A DNA stretch of 64,000 nucleotides from Campylobacter concisus ATCC 51562 (GCF_000466745.1 NZ_ANNI01000003.1:310001-374000), one strand, 5' to 3'; counted from the stretch's first letter, positions 9,385-18,749 are shown. Translations and numbers: made by a program. Notes: generated by a model from the sequence alone, not told the origin.

Positions 9385-9713
9385 TAGGCGAGTGGATCGT
9401 TTTTACCGCTCTTGTTTGTGCTGCGATCTACCTAACCGTCATGGTTTTTTACTTCAAAACGCTTCTAAAAAAAGAGCGTGCTACAAAAGATTTTATGAAA
9501 AATAACCTCCAAGACACCGAGGTCGTCATAAGAAAATTTCAGATCCAACTTCAGCGAAGCCTCGGTAACATCGACATCTTGACTGACGAGCTAAACAAAA
9601 CCAAAAACGACGTAACCTCACTTCGCACAAGAAACTCCCAGTACCGCTTAGAAAACGACAAGCTAAGACAACGCATCCGTGAGCTTGAAGGCAAGATCGA
9701 AGCGCTACTTTAA
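9381..9713 (+). CDS. Small single-TM coiled-coil protein
   Basis: A 110-residue protein with one N-terminal transmembrane helix (about residues 5-25, '[19 protein letters not shown]') followed by a highly charged, leucine-spaced coiled coil covering the rest (about 35-108). Such bitopic proteins often act in the cell envelope or as scaffold proteins, but no named family is evident. It overlaps rpiB by 4 bp and precedes apt by 20 bp, so it is probably in the same transcript. Function unknown. Confidence 0.72.
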   Translation: MIGEWIVFTALVCAAIYLTVMVFYFKTLLKKERATKDFMKNNLQDTEVVIRKFQIQLQRSLGNIDILTDELNKTKNDVTSLRTRNSQYRLENDKLRQRIRELEGKIEALL

Positions 9714-9733
9714 CATCAAATTTAAGGAAATTT

Positions 9734-10282
9734 ATGAAAATTTTAGATCAAAAAGGCAAAGAATTTTTACTAAACTCTATTCGCTGCATAAACGACTTTC
9801 CAAAGCCTGGCATAGTCTTTCGCGACATCACGACGCTGCTAAATAACAAAGAGGCATTTAACTTTTTGATAGATCATTTGGCTGATAGATATGATGGTGC
9901 TAGCATCGACTACATCGCTGGTATCGAGTCACGTGGCTTCATCTTTGGTGCAGCGCTCGCGGCAAGACTTAGGCTGCCTTTTGTGCCTATTCGCAAGCCA
10001 AAAAAACTGCCATATATCACGCTTTCTCAAAAATATAGCCTAGAGTATGGCGTGGACGAGGTGCAAATTCATATCGATGCCTTTGGCGAAAAAGCAGGCG
10101 CAAGAGTGCTTTTGATGGACGATCTCATAGCCACTGGAGGCACTGCAAAAGCATCAGTTGAGCTTATCAATCAAACTAACGCAACCTGCGTAGAAGCGTG
10201 CTTTCTCATAGATCTAGTCGATCTAAAAGGTAGCAAAAAGCTAAAGTCGCTTACTAAAATTTACAGCGTTTTAGAGGTTTAG
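9734..10282 (+). CDS. apt: Adenine phosphoribosyltransferase
   Basis: A 182-residue purine salvage enzyme making AMP from adenine and PRPP. It has the N-terminal '[21 protein letters not shown]', '[17 protein letters not shown]', the 'IRKPKKLPY' loop and the PRPP-binding motif '[18 protein letters not shown]' near residue 130. Length is normal. A clear AAGGAA ribosome site precedes the ATG. It is followed 1 bp later by the DedA-family gene. Confidence 0.97.
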   Translation: MKILDQKGKEFLLNSIRCINDFPKPGIVFRDITTLLNNKEAFNFLIDHLADRYDGASIDYIAGIESRGFIFGAALAARLRLPFVPIRKPKKLPYITLSQKYSLEYGVDEVQIHIDAFGEKAGARVLLMDDLIATGGTAKASVELINQTNATCVEACFLIDLVDLKGSKKLKSLTKIYSVLEV

Positions 10283-10283
10283 A

Positions 10284-10889
10284 ATGGAAGAATTTTTTAT
10301 AGAACTGCTTAAAGAGTACGGCTACATCATACTTTTTGTCTGGTGCATCATGGAGGGTGAGATGGCCTTAATAATGGCTGGAATTCTCGCTCACACCACG
10401 CATATGCATATAGCACTTGCTATCTTTGTGGCTGGACTTGGAGGCTTTGTGGGTGATCAAATTTACTTCTACCTTGGCCGTTACAATAAAAAATACATCG
10501 CAAAAAGGCTTCACACGCAGCGGAGAAAATTTGCAGTGGCGCACATAATGCTGAAAAAATACGGCTGGCCGATCATCTTCTTGCAACGCTATATGTACGG
10601 CTTTCGCGTCATCATCCCGCTTTGCATAGGGCTTACTGGCTATGACGCTAAAAAATACGCCTTTATAAATTTGATCAGCGCTTGGTGCTGGGCGGCGATC
10701 ACCACCATACCTGCTTGGATACTTGGCGAGCATATATTAGTGCTTCTTCAAAAGGCAAAAGAGCATTGGTATGTCGCTATCCCAGTGGTTGCCATATTTA
10801 TGGGGCTTTTGATCTACACATTTAAGCGCATCGAAAATAAAATTTTAAATGAAAGGAGAGACAGAAGACATGCAGTTTCAAATAGTTGA
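10284..10889 (+). CDS. DedA-family membrane protein
   Basis: A 201-residue multi-pass inner-membrane protein of the DedA (SNARE-associated/VTT) superfamily, whose members include lipid-carrier flippases and are needed for membrane homeostasis. It has 'GEMALIMAGILAHT', the re-entrant-loop region 'GGFVGDQIYFYLGRY' near residue 55 and 'IFLQRYMYGFRVIIPLCIGLTG' near residue 98, the last being the conserved arginine-bearing segment of the family. It starts 1 bp after apt and its 3' end overlaps pepA. Confidence 0.9.
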   Translation: MEEFFIELLKEYGYIILFVWCIMEGEMALIMAGILAHTTHMHIALAIFVAGLGGFVGDQIYFYLGRYNKKYIAKRLHTQRRKFAVAHIMLKKYGWPIIFLQRYMYGFRVIIPLCIGLTGYDAKKYAFINLISAWCWAAITTIPAWILGEHILVLLQKAKEHWYVAIPVVAIFMGLLIYTFKRIENKILNERRDRRHAVSNS

Positions 10890-12321
10890 TAAAAAATTAA
10901 AAGATATAAAAGCTGATATTGAACTAATTTTTGTAGTAGATAAGGACTTAAAACATAAATTTATAGGCGATAAAGAGGCTATTAAATTTAACAATTACAA
11001 AGGCGATAGCGTCCTCATCCTAAGCGAGGCAAAAAGGGCTTACGTGCCACTTTCTAAGCTTGATCTTGACGAGCTTAGAGTTGCAGCTGCGAAAGCTTAT
11101 AACGCGCTAAAATCGCTAAACATCAAGAGTATAAAGCTAGCTTCTTACGTAGCGGAGTGTCAAAAACTAAGCTTTGAAGCGCTAGCTGAGGGCTTTTTAC
11201 TTGGAAGCTATGAATTTAACAAGTATAAAGAGAAAAAAGAAAAATACACCCTAAAAGAGATCATCTTTTCTACTGAAGAATTTTCTGGCAAAAAGGTCGA
11301 TCTAAAGGCAGCAAACGAGGGCTTTAAAGAGGCGGAGATAATAGCAAGTGCTACAAATTTCACAAAAGATATCGTAAATGAAATCCCAGAAATTTACACA
11401 CCGCAAAAGATGGCCGAGGATGCGCAAAATTTAGCCAAAAACATCACAAGCATAAAGTGCGAGGTCTATGACGAGAAATTTCTAGCAAAAGAGAATATGA
11501 ACGCATTTTTGGCGGTAAATCGTGCAAGCGTGCATAAACCAAGACTCATCCACCTAACCTACAAGCCTAAAAAGTCTAAAAAACGCATCATCTTTGTCGG
11601 CAAAGGGCTAACATACGATAGCGGCGGACTTAGCTTGAAGCCGGCTGATTATATGCTAACAATGAAGTCAGACAAAAGCGGCGCAGCAGCAGCTCTTGGC
11701 ATCATAAAGGGTGCGGCGGAGCTAAATTTACCATTTGAAATTCACGCCATTTTAGGTGCTACTGAAAATATGATAGGTGGCAATGCCTACAAACCTGATG
11801 ACGTGCTTATTTCAAGAAGCGGCGTTAGCATAGAGGTTAGAAACACCGATGCAGAGGGACGCTTGGTGCTAGCTGACTGCCTAAGCTACGCACAGGACTT
11901 CAAACCAGATATCTTAATCGACATGGCAACCCTAACTGGCGCTTGCGTCGTGGGGCTTGGCGAGTACACGACTGGCATCATGGGCAACAGTGAGAGTCTA
12001 AAAAACGAGTTTAAAAGCAAGATAAAAGATAGCGGCGAGCTAGCGACTACGCTTGATTTTAATCCTTATCTTAGCGAGCTTATCAAAAGCCAGATCGCAG
12101 ATGTTAGCAACTGCGCTTCAAGCAGGTATGGCGGTGCGATCACAGCTGGCATGTTTCTAGCTAAATTTATCAAAGATGAGTATAAAGATAAGTGGCTACA
12201 CCTCGATATCGCTGGCCCAGCATACCGCGAAAAGGCTTGGGGATACAACCAAGCAGGTGCGAGCGGAGCTGGCGTTAGGATGAATTTATACTTTTTACAA
12301 GCACTTAGCAAGGAGAATTGA
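10870..12321 (+). CDS. pepA: Leucyl (cytosol) aminopeptidase
   Basis: A 483-residue M17 metallopeptidase that removes N-terminal residues from peptides. The C-terminal catalytic domain carries the metal and active-site motifs 'FVGKGLTYDSGGLSLKPADY' (near residue 250), 'SDKSGAAAALG' and 'NTDAEGRLVLADCLSYA' (near residue 330). The start is the ATG at 10870 (MQFQIVDKKL), placed after a good AAAGGAG at 10852-10858; the earlier ATG at 10849 overlaps that ribosome site and would make it useless. It overlaps the DedA gene by 20 bp and shares one base with ychF. Confidence 0.97.
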   Translation: MQFQIVDKKLKDIKADIELIFVVDKDLKHKFIGDKEAIKFNNYKGDSVLILSEAKRAYVPLSKLDLDELRVAAAKAYNALKSLNIKSIKLASYVAECQKLSFEALAEGFLLGSYEFNKYKEKKEKYTLKEIIFSTEEFSGKKVDLKAANEGFKEAEIIASATNFTKDIVNEIPEIYTPQKMAEDAQNLAKNITSIKCEVYDEKFLAKENMNAFLAVNRASVHKPRLIHLTYKPKKSKKRIIFVGKGLTYDSGGLSLKPADYMLTMKSDKSGAAAALGIIKGAAELNLPFEIHAILGATENMIGGNAYKPDDVLISRSGVSIEVRNTDAEGRLVLADCLSYAQDFKPDILIDMATLTGACVVGLGEYTTGIMGNSESLKNEFKSKIKDSGELATTLDFNPYLSELIKSQIADVSNCASSRYGGAITAGMFLAKFIKDEYKDKWLHLDIAGPAYREKAWGYNQAGASGAGVRMNLYFLQALSKEN

Positions 12322-13424
12322 TGGGACTTTCAGTTGGAATCGTAGGCCTACCAAATGTGGGCAAATCAACGACATTTAATGCACTTACAAAGGCGCAAAA
12401 TGCCGAGAGTGCAAACTATCCGTTTTGCACTATCGAGCCAAATAAAGCCATCGTGCCAGTACCTGATAAACGCCTAAATGAGCTTGCAAAGATAGTAAGT
12501 CCTAATAAAATTCAATATTCAACCATCGAATTTGTAGATATCGCTGGTCTTGTGAAGGGTGCAAGTTCTGGTGAGGGACTTGGCAATAAATTTTTATCAA
12601 ACATCAGAGAGACCGAGCTTATTTTACACATAGTTCGCTGCTTTGAGGATGAAAACATCACCCACGTCGAGGGTAGCGTCGATCCAGTAAGAGACATCGA
12701 GATCATCCAAACTGAGCTGATACTAGCTGACATCGAGCAGCTAAACAAAAAGATAGAAAAGCTCACAAGAGAGGCGAAAGCAAATGCAAAAGGTGCTAAA
12801 GAGGCGCTTGAGATAGCAAATTTACTCCTTGCTCACCTAAATGAAGGCAAAAGTGCAAGTAGCTTTGAGCAAAGAGATAGCGAGGCATTTTTGGCACTTA
12901 ACAAAGAGCTAAGACTTCTAAGTGCAAAAGAGGTAGTTTATGGCGCAAATGTCGATGAAGAGGGACTTAGCGAAGATAATAAATTTGTAAAAGCGCTAAA
13001 AGAGTACGCAAAAGCCTCAGATCACGAGGTAATCAAGCTTTGCGCCAAAGTAGAAGAGGAACTAATCGGACTAAGCGACGAGGAGGCTCACGAGTTTTTA
13101 GCCTCTCTTGGCACGAGCGAAAGCGGTCTTGAAAAGATCATAAGAACGTCTTTTGCAAAGCTAAATTTGATAAGCTATTTCACCGCTGGCGTCGTTGAAG
13201 TAAGAGCTTGGACGATCACAAAGGGCTGGAAAGCACCGAAAGCAGCAAGCGTCATTCACAACGACTTTGAGAGGGGCTTTATTAGAGCTGAAGTGATAAG
13301 CTATGACGACTATATCGCACATGGCGGTGAAAACGGAGCCAAAGAGGCTGGCAAGATGAGACTTGAGGGCAAAGACTACGTCGTGCAAGATGGCGACGTG
13401 ATGCACTTTAGGTTTAATGTCTAA
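12321..13424 (+). CDS. ychF: Redox-regulated ATPase / GTP-binding protein YchF
   Basis: A 367-residue Obg-family P-loop protein. It has the G1 motif '[17 protein letters not shown]' at the N-terminus, the G2-G3 region '[13 protein letters not shown]' and '[20 protein letters not shown]', then a helical insertion and a C-terminal TGS domain ('[22 protein letters not shown]'). YchF/EngD binds ribosomes and hydrolyses ATP in preference to GTP. The start is ATG 12321, overlapping the pepA stop (TGATG); AAGGAG sits just upstream. It is followed by a strong inverted repeat and ends the plus-strand run. Confidence 0.97.
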   Translation: MGLSVGIVGLPNVGKSTTFNALTKAQNAESANYPFCTIEPNKAIVPVPDKRLNELAKIVSPNKIQYSTIEFVDIAGLVKGASSGEGLGNKFLSNIRETELILHIVRCFEDENITHVEGSVDPVRDIEIIQTELILADIEQLNKKIEKLTREAKANAKGAKEALEIANLLLAHLNEGKSASSFEQRDSEAFLALNKELRLLSAKEVVYGANVDEEGLSEDNKFVKALKEYAKASDHEVIKLCAKVEEELIGLSDEEAHEFLASLGTSESGLEKIIRTSFAKLNLISYFTAGVVEVRAWTITKGWKAPKAASVIHNDFERGFIRAEVISYDDYIAHGGENGAKEAGKMRLEGKDYVVQDGDVMHFRFNV

Positions 13425-13448
13425 ATTTAGCCCTTTTTTGGGCTAAAT
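13425..13448 (+). terminator. Inverted repeat after ychF
   Basis: ATTTAGCCC - TTTTTT - GGGCTAAAT, a perfect 9-bp stem starting right after the ychF stop. There is no T-run after the stem, so termination may be partial. Confidence 0.5.
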
Positions 13449-13841
13449 AGTCAAAAAATATTTAATCCTTGGGCTGTATAAGGTAAATTAAAACCTCCTT
13501 ATTATAAGTCAATAAAAATTCTTTTGAAAAATATACTAAGTTATCTTATATCTTATTAATATCTTTATTGATACATAAGCTTCTCTATACAAGCAATGAT
13601 GTAAATACCATCTCGGCTTTGTGATATAAATATGGGCTTTATGGGTAAGCCAATTAAATCTTAGGACAAAGTACTAAGTCGAGAGAAATTTCGATAGATA
13701 AAATAATGTATTCATCATCTTTTACAAACTTTTAAATCTATAATATTTTTTTAAAGACTATATAAAACTTACAACCAAAGTCTGAGCAATAAGACACCAG
13801 CCAAGTAAGGTATAAAAATTTTACTTATATGCCAAGCGTAT
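13449..13841. other. Gene-free AT-rich spacer
   Basis: About 390 bp between ychF and psd, which converge. It has frequent stops on both strands and no ribosome site with a following frame longer than a few dozen codons. I see no tRNA, no repeat and no recognisable remnant of a gene. Confidence 0.5.
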
Positions 13842-14636
13842 TTATTTTATAAGCCCGATAGTCTCAGCAAATTTAAGCTCTTTGTTTTCAAAAAGATTGT
13901 ATTCGATCGTATCTTTTTCGCTAAGTATCACAATAGTTGAGCCAAGTTCGAAATTTCCAAGTCGCTCACCTTTTTTGATATGTAAATTTTCATACTCGTA
14001 AATTTGTGTGAAATTTGCCATCGCATTTGTCTGAATACGCTCATCAAAGCTAAATTTCATCTTTCCAACGTTTAGCGCACCTACAAAAACAAGCCAAAGT
14101 TTTTTACCATTTTTCGTCTCACAAGATAGCGCTACGCGTTCGTTCTTTGTATAAAGGCTGTCTACTTTTGCAAGCCATTTTGCAGCCACGCTGTAAAGTT
14201 TACCCGGAATATATATGGCTTTTTTAATGGCAATATCGCAAGGCGCATGATAATGATGATAATCTTTTGGGCTAAGATAGATATTTGCAAAGTCATATTC
14301 GCCCTCAAGCTTGTTCTGCCCCAATAGTTCACTTACACTATACTCCATACCTTTTATGCTAAAGGCCTTTAGTTCCTTTGTGCTGCCAAAACTAAGACAA
14401 GTACCATCAACTGGGCTTATAAACATCTCATCTGCTGCATCAAAATCTCTTGGTTTTATGAGCCTTCTAGTAAAAAGCTCATTTAAATTTTTATATTCAT
14501 TTGCTGACTTAAACTCGCTCATATCTATCTTAAATAGCTTTATGTAAAAAGAATTTATGGCCTCTTGAAGTGGTTTGTAAAAGTTAATCCTTGCAACCTT
14601 TCCAAAAATTTGAGAAAACAGATTGTCTTTATTCAT
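13842..14636 (-). CDS. psd: Phosphatidylserine decarboxylase proenzyme
   Basis: A 264-residue membrane-associated enzyme that makes phosphatidylethanolamine. The self-cleavage motif LGST is in 'GNFELGSTIVILSE' near residue 235: the chain is cut before the Ser, which becomes the pyruvoyl cofactor. Other family motifs are 'FISPVDGTCLSFG' (about 88-100) and 'SPKDYHHYHAPCD' near residue 125. It follows the metallophosphoesterase gene with a 1-bp gap on the same strand, so the two are likely cotranscribed. Confidence 0.96.
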   Translation of the reverse strand: MNKDNLFSQIFGKVARINFYKPLQEAINSFYIKLFKIDMSEFKSANEYKNLNELFTRRLIKPRDFDAADEMFISPVDGTCLSFGSTKELKAFSIKGMEYSVSELLGQNKLEGEYDFANIYLSPKDYHHYHAPCDIAIKKAIYIPGKLYSVAAKWLAKVDSLYTKNERVALSCETKNGKKLWLVFVGALNVGKMKFSFDERIQTNAMANFTQIYEYENLHIKKGERLGNFELGSTIVILSEKDTIEYNLFENKELKFAETIGLIK

Positions 14637-14637
14637 T

Positions 14638-15750
14638 TTATTCCTTACTTAAATTTAATATTGCAATCTCGCTTGGAGCAAAAATTCTAACAGGAGGCCC
14701 CCAAAATCCAGCACCACTGCTAACATAAGCTTGCATTTTATCATTAATCTTATAAAGGCCATGTAAAAATCCCTGATCAAGTAAGACCAAAAGGCCAAAA
14801 GGAAAAATTTGACCAGCGTGTGTATGACCGCAAAGCACCAGATCAACGTCTTGCTGCATTGATTTTATAAATTTTGGCTGATGAGAGAGCAAGATAGTAG
14901 GTAGCGATGGGTCACGTCCTGTCAATGCCTCATCTAAATTTGGCTCTAAATGTTTAAACCTAATGCCAGCCAAATCGTAAACGCCAGCTAGATTTATACT
15001 CGCAATTTTTTTGTTTTTATTACCTAAAATTTCTATGCCAAGAGAACTGATCTTTTCTAAAATACCATCTACCCCGTGATAATACTCATGATTGCCAGGG
15101 ACATAAAAAGTCCCATAAGTGCTTTTAAGACTTTTTAATGGCTCCAAAAAATCTCCTATAAAAGCAACATTTACATCAACTAAGTCGCCCACTATCACTA
15201 CGATGTCAGGATTTGCCAAATTTATGTCATTGACGAGTTTTTTCATAAAATCTTTCTGCAGAAATTCTCCTATATGCACGTCCGTTATCATGGCTATTTT
15301 TAAGGTGCTTTGTAAATTTTTTATTTTTATATCTACTTGTCTGATCTTTGGTGGTGTTAAAGCATTGAAAATACCTTTTAAAAAACAAGCAATTACAAAA
15401 ATAACAAATGTAATATCAAAACAAAATTTTATAAATTTTCGTCTTGTTGGACTAAAATTACTCTTAGAAAAAATACTACGTAAAATATCGTAAAATAGAC
15501 TAACAGCAAACAAAAATAGTGAAAATCCTATAAGCGTGCCAGCGATCAAATAAAGCTCAATGCTTAAGAATGAAAACCTGATCTGAAGAACAAATATAAA
15601 CTCAAGAATACAAATAACATATAAAAGTATCCTGATTTTTGCAAGATGTGGTATAAAAAATGAAACCTTTTTTATGAAACGGTTATATGAATAAAAATTT
15701 ATAAGAAAACTAAATATAAATGCTCCAATAATAATTCTCAAAAGTCCCAA
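14638..15750 (-). CDS. Membrane-anchored metallophosphoesterase (YkuE-like)
   Basis: A 370-residue protein with an N-terminal membrane region of about four helices (residues 1-130), then a calcineurin-like phosphoesterase domain. The metal-ligand motifs are 'ITDVHIGEF' (about 156), 'VIVGDLVDV' (about 184), 'YVPGNHEYYHG' (about 217) and 'LCGHTHAGQIFPF' (about 310). Relatives act on membrane lipids or UDP-linked lipid A intermediates; the substrate here is not known. Gene order with psd is as I recall from C. jejuni. Confidence 0.88.
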   Translation of the reverse strand: MGLLRIIIGAFIFSFLINFYSYNRFIKKVSFFIPHLAKIRILLYVICILEFIFVLQIRFSFLSIELYLIAGTLIGFSLFLFAVSLFYDILRSIFSKSNFSPTRRKFIKFCFDITFVIFVIACFLKGIFNALTPPKIRQVDIKIKNLQSTLKIAMITDVHIGEFLQKDFMKKLVNDINLANPDIVVIVGDLVDVNVAFIGDFLEPLKSLKSTYGTFYVPGNHEYYHGVDGILEKISSLGIEILGNKNKKIASINLAGVYDLAGIRFKHLEPNLDEALTGRDPSLPTILLSHQPKFIKSMQQDVDLVLCGHTHAGQIFPFGLLVLLDQGFLHGLYKINDKMQAYVSSGAGFWGPPVRIFAPSEIAILNLSKE

Positions 15751-15911
15751 AAATTCTCCTTGTAAAAATAAAAAATTATATTTTATATTTTTAAATTTGT
15801 ACTATAAAAATTAATATCTTACTTTTAATGTTATTAGTCTTAAAAATTGTATAGTTTTGAACGTATAAAAAATGATTTAAGTTGAGTAAATCTAATAGTT
15901 ATTTAAGAAAG

Positions 15912-15935
15912 TAAGGTGGGAGAAAACCCACCTTA
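15912..15935 (-). terminator. Terminator downstream of haoA
   Basis: TAAGGTGGG and CCCACCTTA form a perfect 9-bp stem with a 6-base loop, 8 bp past the haoA stop (minus strand). On that strand it is followed by a T-rich CTTTCTT stretch. Confidence 0.7.
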
Positions 15936-15942
15936 TAAAGAA

Positions 15943-17310
15943 TTATTTAACTTTACCAGTTTCCATTCTTTGTTTGTGTATCTCACGAAGTTTTCTAATA
16001 TCATTTTTAACTTCGAATACACCATGCCAGTGTGAGTAGTCAGGACCACCCATTAGAGCGCCTTGTCTCATACGACGACCTTCGTGGTGCCACATATGAT
16101 AGTAAACATCTTGGAATTCATCTTCCCAAGCGTCTGCGAGTAGTAAGTTTTTAGCTTTCAACTCTTCAAGCATCTTAGTTGCTTCAGCATTGTAAACGTT
16201 ATAAAGCTCTACTTGCTTATCACCCATAATGAAGAAGTTATCTGTATGAGTTGATGTATGGCAAGCTTTACAAACTAGCTTCATCTCAGCTCTTGCTGCT
16301 TCTGGTCCATTTGGATGACCTGCAAGTGGCGTTCCTATGGTTAGTTTGCCAGTTTTTTCGTAAACAACAGCAGCTTGTTCATCACCAGCTGTTCTTAGCT
16401 TACTGCTGACGCCCCATAGGTTCCATTTTAGTCTTCTTGAAACATTGTGAGTTGTTGTTGTTTCACCAACACCACTCATGTGGCAAGCTGCACAAGTTGG
16501 AGCTCTAAAGTCTGGTACATCCCATGTATCAGGAGCAGCATCAAAATTCCATTTGTGAGCTTCGCTATTATAGATATGTCCGTGCATTGAGTTGTTAAAG
16601 ATCTCAATATCTGGGTGATCAGGTCCAAGGTGGCAAGATGCACAAGCAGCTGGTTTTCTAGCTTCAGCTATGCTAAATGTGTGTGCGCTGTGGCATGATT
16701 TACATCCGCCTACGCCACCATCAGGATAAACATTACCTATACCGTAGTTTGGCCAAGTCTCTTTTGTAGGTTTGTGATCAGCGTCTAGTTTGATGACGGT
16801 TCCGTGGCACTGTGTACAACCAGTAGCGTCTGGAGCCATTTTGTATTCTGGATGATCCATACCTTCATAGTGATACATTAGTTTTACCATCGCAGGGTTA
16901 GCATACATTTGCATAGCACCTCTTGCGTGACCACTCTTAACAAATTCTTCAACCTCATTTTCGTGACACTTAGCACAAGTTTTTGGGCTAACTAGCATTG
17001 AAACATGGTTGTTAGAATCTTTTGGATGCACCTTAACTGAAGCCATAGGATTATCTGCATTTACAGAGTGACAATCCATACAACTTACGCCAACGTGAGC
17101 GTGGCGACTATTTTTCCAATCGGCAACTATGCCGGGTGTCTCTTTAGCGTGGCACTCAACACAGCTTTTTGATAAGTCTGACATTTTGTGAGCAACTTTA
17201 ATGTTTTTTACAACATTAAGGTTTAAAGCGTCAGATTTATTTGCATCCATGTTTGCGGCAAAGCCAAAAGACATTAGACAGGCTAATAACATTAGCGACT
17301 TTTTAAACAT
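15943..17310 (-). CDS. haoA: Octaheme hydroxylamine-oxidoreductase-like cytochrome c (epsilon-Hao)
   Basis: A 455-residue periplasmic multihaem cytochrome. A signal peptide (about residues 1-18) is followed by exactly eight CxxCH motifs: CVECH, CMDCH, CAKCH, CTQCH, CKSCH, CASCH, CAACH and CKACH, spread from about residue 50 to 350. The C-terminal part is helical and His-rich ('YYHMWHHEGRRMRQGALMGG'). Eight haems with this spacing fit the HAO family, not the pentahaem NrfA nitrite reductase. The epsilonproteobacterial Hao enzymes reported in Campylobacter are described as acting reductively on nitrite/hydroxylamine and as lacking the tyrosine cross-link of ammonia oxidisers; whether that tyrosine is absent here needs an alignment. 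It follows haoC by 9 bp with a strong AGGAGGAG ribosome site. Confidence 0.9.
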   Translation of the reverse strand: MFKKSLMLLACLMSFGFAANMDANKSDALNLNVVKNIKVAHKMSDLSKSCVECHAKETPGIVADWKNSRHAHVGVSCMDCHSVNADNPMASVKVHPKDSNNHVSMLVSPKTCAKCHENEVEEFVKSGHARGAMQMYANPAMVKLMYHYEGMDHPEYKMAPDATGCTQCHGTVIKLDADHKPTKETWPNYGIGNVYPDGGVGGCKSCHSAHTFSIAEARKPAACASCHLGPDHPDIEIFNNSMHGHIYNSEAHKWNFDAAPDTWDVPDFRAPTCAACHMSGVGETTTTHNVSRRLKWNLWGVSSKLRTAGDEQAAVVYEKTGKLTIGTPLAGHPNGPEAARAEMKLVCKACHTSTHTDNFFIMGDKQVELYNVYNAEATKMLEELKAKNLLLADAWEDEFQDVYYHMWHHEGRRMRQGALMGGPDYSHWHGVFEVKNDIRKLREIHKQRMETGKVK

Positions 17311-17319
17311 CTCTCCTCC

Positions 17320-17892
17320 TTACTTGGTTTTATTGTTTTCTTGTTTTTTAATTGCTTCAAATTTATCGATTTGTAGTCCTAAATTCTTGTGACCAACGTG
17401 CTCGTGGCAGTCAACACATGATTTTTTATTAGGATTTCCAAGAACGAAATAATCTCTATGTGGCAAGAATGATTTACCAGCTTGAATAACATTTTTTAAA
17501 TTTGAGTGGCAAGTTAAACATCCACTATCATAGACAAAGTGAGATGCATGCTCGCGTTTTTTGCGCCAGTCGATCTTGTCCGTATCTGTAAAAAATGTCT
17601 TATAACCATCATTTATCGATACTTTAAGTTTTGTAAGTACATAGGTATAGGCACTTGTATGATTTAGGTGACAGGCTGAACATTCAGCTTTTATGCCAAG
17701 CTTGTTATTGCCACCGTGTACATCTTCATGATATGCAGCATTCATAGGATCCATAGTGTGGCAAATGGTACAGATGTAGCCGCTACCAGTTGCATGAAGT
17801 GCATCAGCAATACCCATAGACGCAATAAGTCCGATCACAATGCCGATAATAACAGATGACCAAACAAAAAATTTCTTCTTAACTTCAGCCAA
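17320..17892 (-). CDS. haoC: NapC/NrfH-type tetrahaem quinol dehydrogenase (HaoC)
   Basis: A 190-residue protein with one N-terminal membrane anchor (about residues 8-30) and four CxxCH motifs: CTICH, CSACH, CLTCH and CVDCH. This is the architecture of NapC/NrfH/CymA proteins, which take electrons from menaquinol and hand them to a periplasmic reductase, here almost certainly the octahaem protein encoded 9 bp downstream. The start codon is TTG at 17892, preceded by a very strong AGGAGGAG; the next Met is inside the membrane helix. An inverted repeat lies 27-42 bp upstream, and a Crp/Fnr regulator gene is next upstream on the same strand. Confidence 0.92.
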   Translation of the reverse strand: MAEVKKKFFVWSSVIIGIVIGLIASMGIADALHATGSGYICTICHTMDPMNAAYHEDVHGGNNKLGIKAECSACHLNHTSAYTYVLTKLKVSINDGYKTFFTDTDKIDWRKKREHASHFVYDSGCLTCHSNLKNVIQAGKSFLPHRDYFVLGNPNKKSCVDCHEHVGHKNLGLQIDKFEAIKKQENNKTK

Positions 17893-17918
17893 AATCTCCT
17901 CCTGAATTTATCAATATA

Positions 17919-17934
17919 TCGTAAATTTTTACGA
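17919..17934. promoter_or_regulatory. Inverted repeat upstream of haoC (candidate operator)
   Basis: TCGTAAA - TT - TTTACGA, a perfect 7+7 inverted repeat 27 bp before the haoC start and 79 bp after the stop of the adjacent Crp/Fnr-type regulator gene. Its symmetry and size fit a dimeric regulator site. Assignment to that regulator is an inference. Confidence 0.5.
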
Positions 17935-18012
17935 AAATTTTAAGTGAATGTTATCTAAAAAAATATAAATTTTTTCTTTAAGTAAATAAAAATATTTATT
18001 TGATATTAACTT

Positions 18013-18651
18013 TCAATAAGAATAAATTTCTTGTAGGCCACCTACATCTTTTTCCAGAATTTGGTTCTTCTCATCAAGTTTAACCAAACCATTTGTTTTA
18101 AATTTATTTAAAATTCTCGAAAAAGTTTCTGGCGTCATATTGAGTATTGATGAAATTTTTGTATGCTTTAGCTCATTAAATAGATCTTCATGATTTAAAA
18201 TGAACCTAGCCACCTTCTCTTCGGAGCTTAGTATTAGTTCTTGGTGGAGTAAATTTGTTGTTATTCTTATCTTTTGCGCCATTGATTTTAGAAATTTCAT
18301 GCAAATTTCTGGCTTTGTTAAAAATTGTGCTTCAAATTTTTCATAATTTATCTTTAAAACCTCGCCAGAGATAGTAAAAATGGCGCTTGCTGGATAAGGG
18401 ATATTTTCAAAATTTACGACTTCAGCTACAAAATTCATAGGCGCAAGCTGATGGATAAAAATTTCTTTACCATTTGCCGTAGTTTTATAAAGTTTAACCG
18501 AGCCAGTTATCAAAAATGTAAGCCACTTTGGCTCCTCGCCCTCTATAAATAAAAACTCGCCTTTTTTGTATTTTTTAACAACACTTATTGCTTCAAGTTT
18601 GGCTAGATCCTCGGCGCTAAGACCTTGGAAAAATGGGATTTGTTCTATCAT
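18013..18651 (-). CDS. Crp/Fnr-family transcription regulator
   Basis: A 212-residue protein: N-terminal cyclic-nucleotide-binding-type beta roll (about residues 5-120, 'FLFIEGEEPKWLTFLITGSVKLYK'), dimer helix, and C-terminal winged helix with 'ILNMTPETFSRILNKFKTNGLV' as the recognition region. There is only one cysteine, in 'KPEICMKFL', so it cannot bind an Fnr-type [4Fe-4S] cluster and it probably senses something else. In Campylobacter, family members without clusters control nitrosative-stress and respiratory genes. It lies directly upstream of haoC-haoA on the same strand, which suggests it controls them. The ligand is unknown. Confidence 0.88.
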   Translation of the reverse strand: MIEQIPFFQGLSAEDLAKLEAISVVKKYKKGEFLFIEGEEPKWLTFLITGSVKLYKTTANGKEIFIHQLAPMNFVAEVVNFENIPYPASAIFTISGEVLKINYEKFEAQFLTKPEICMKFLKSMAQKIRITTNLLHQELILSSEEKVARFILNHEDLFNELKHTKISSILNMTPETFSRILNKFKTNGLVKLDEKNQILEKDVGGLQEIYSY

Positions 18652-18718
18652 ATTTCACTCGCTTTTAAGATAAAAAAGCATTTTAGCATAAAAAATAGGA
18701 CAAAATTTAACGGATTTC

Positions 18719-18738
18719 AAAGGGAGCTTTATCCCTTT
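18719..18738 (-). terminator. Probable terminator after mscL
   Basis: AAAGGGA - GCTTTA - TCCCTTT, a perfect 7-bp stem, 11 bp past the mscL stop on the minus strand. Confidence 0.5.
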
Positions 18739-18749
18739 AATTTAAGAAT

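Noticed and set aside
13449-13841. Possible degraded gene between ychF and psd
   Set aside because: I looked for frames on both strands and found only short ones with many stops and no recognisable peptide.
15943-17310. NrfA pentahaem nitrite reductase
   Set aside because: The gene has eight CxxCH motifs and no CxxCK active-site motif, so the NrfA label does not fit despite the NrfH-like partner.
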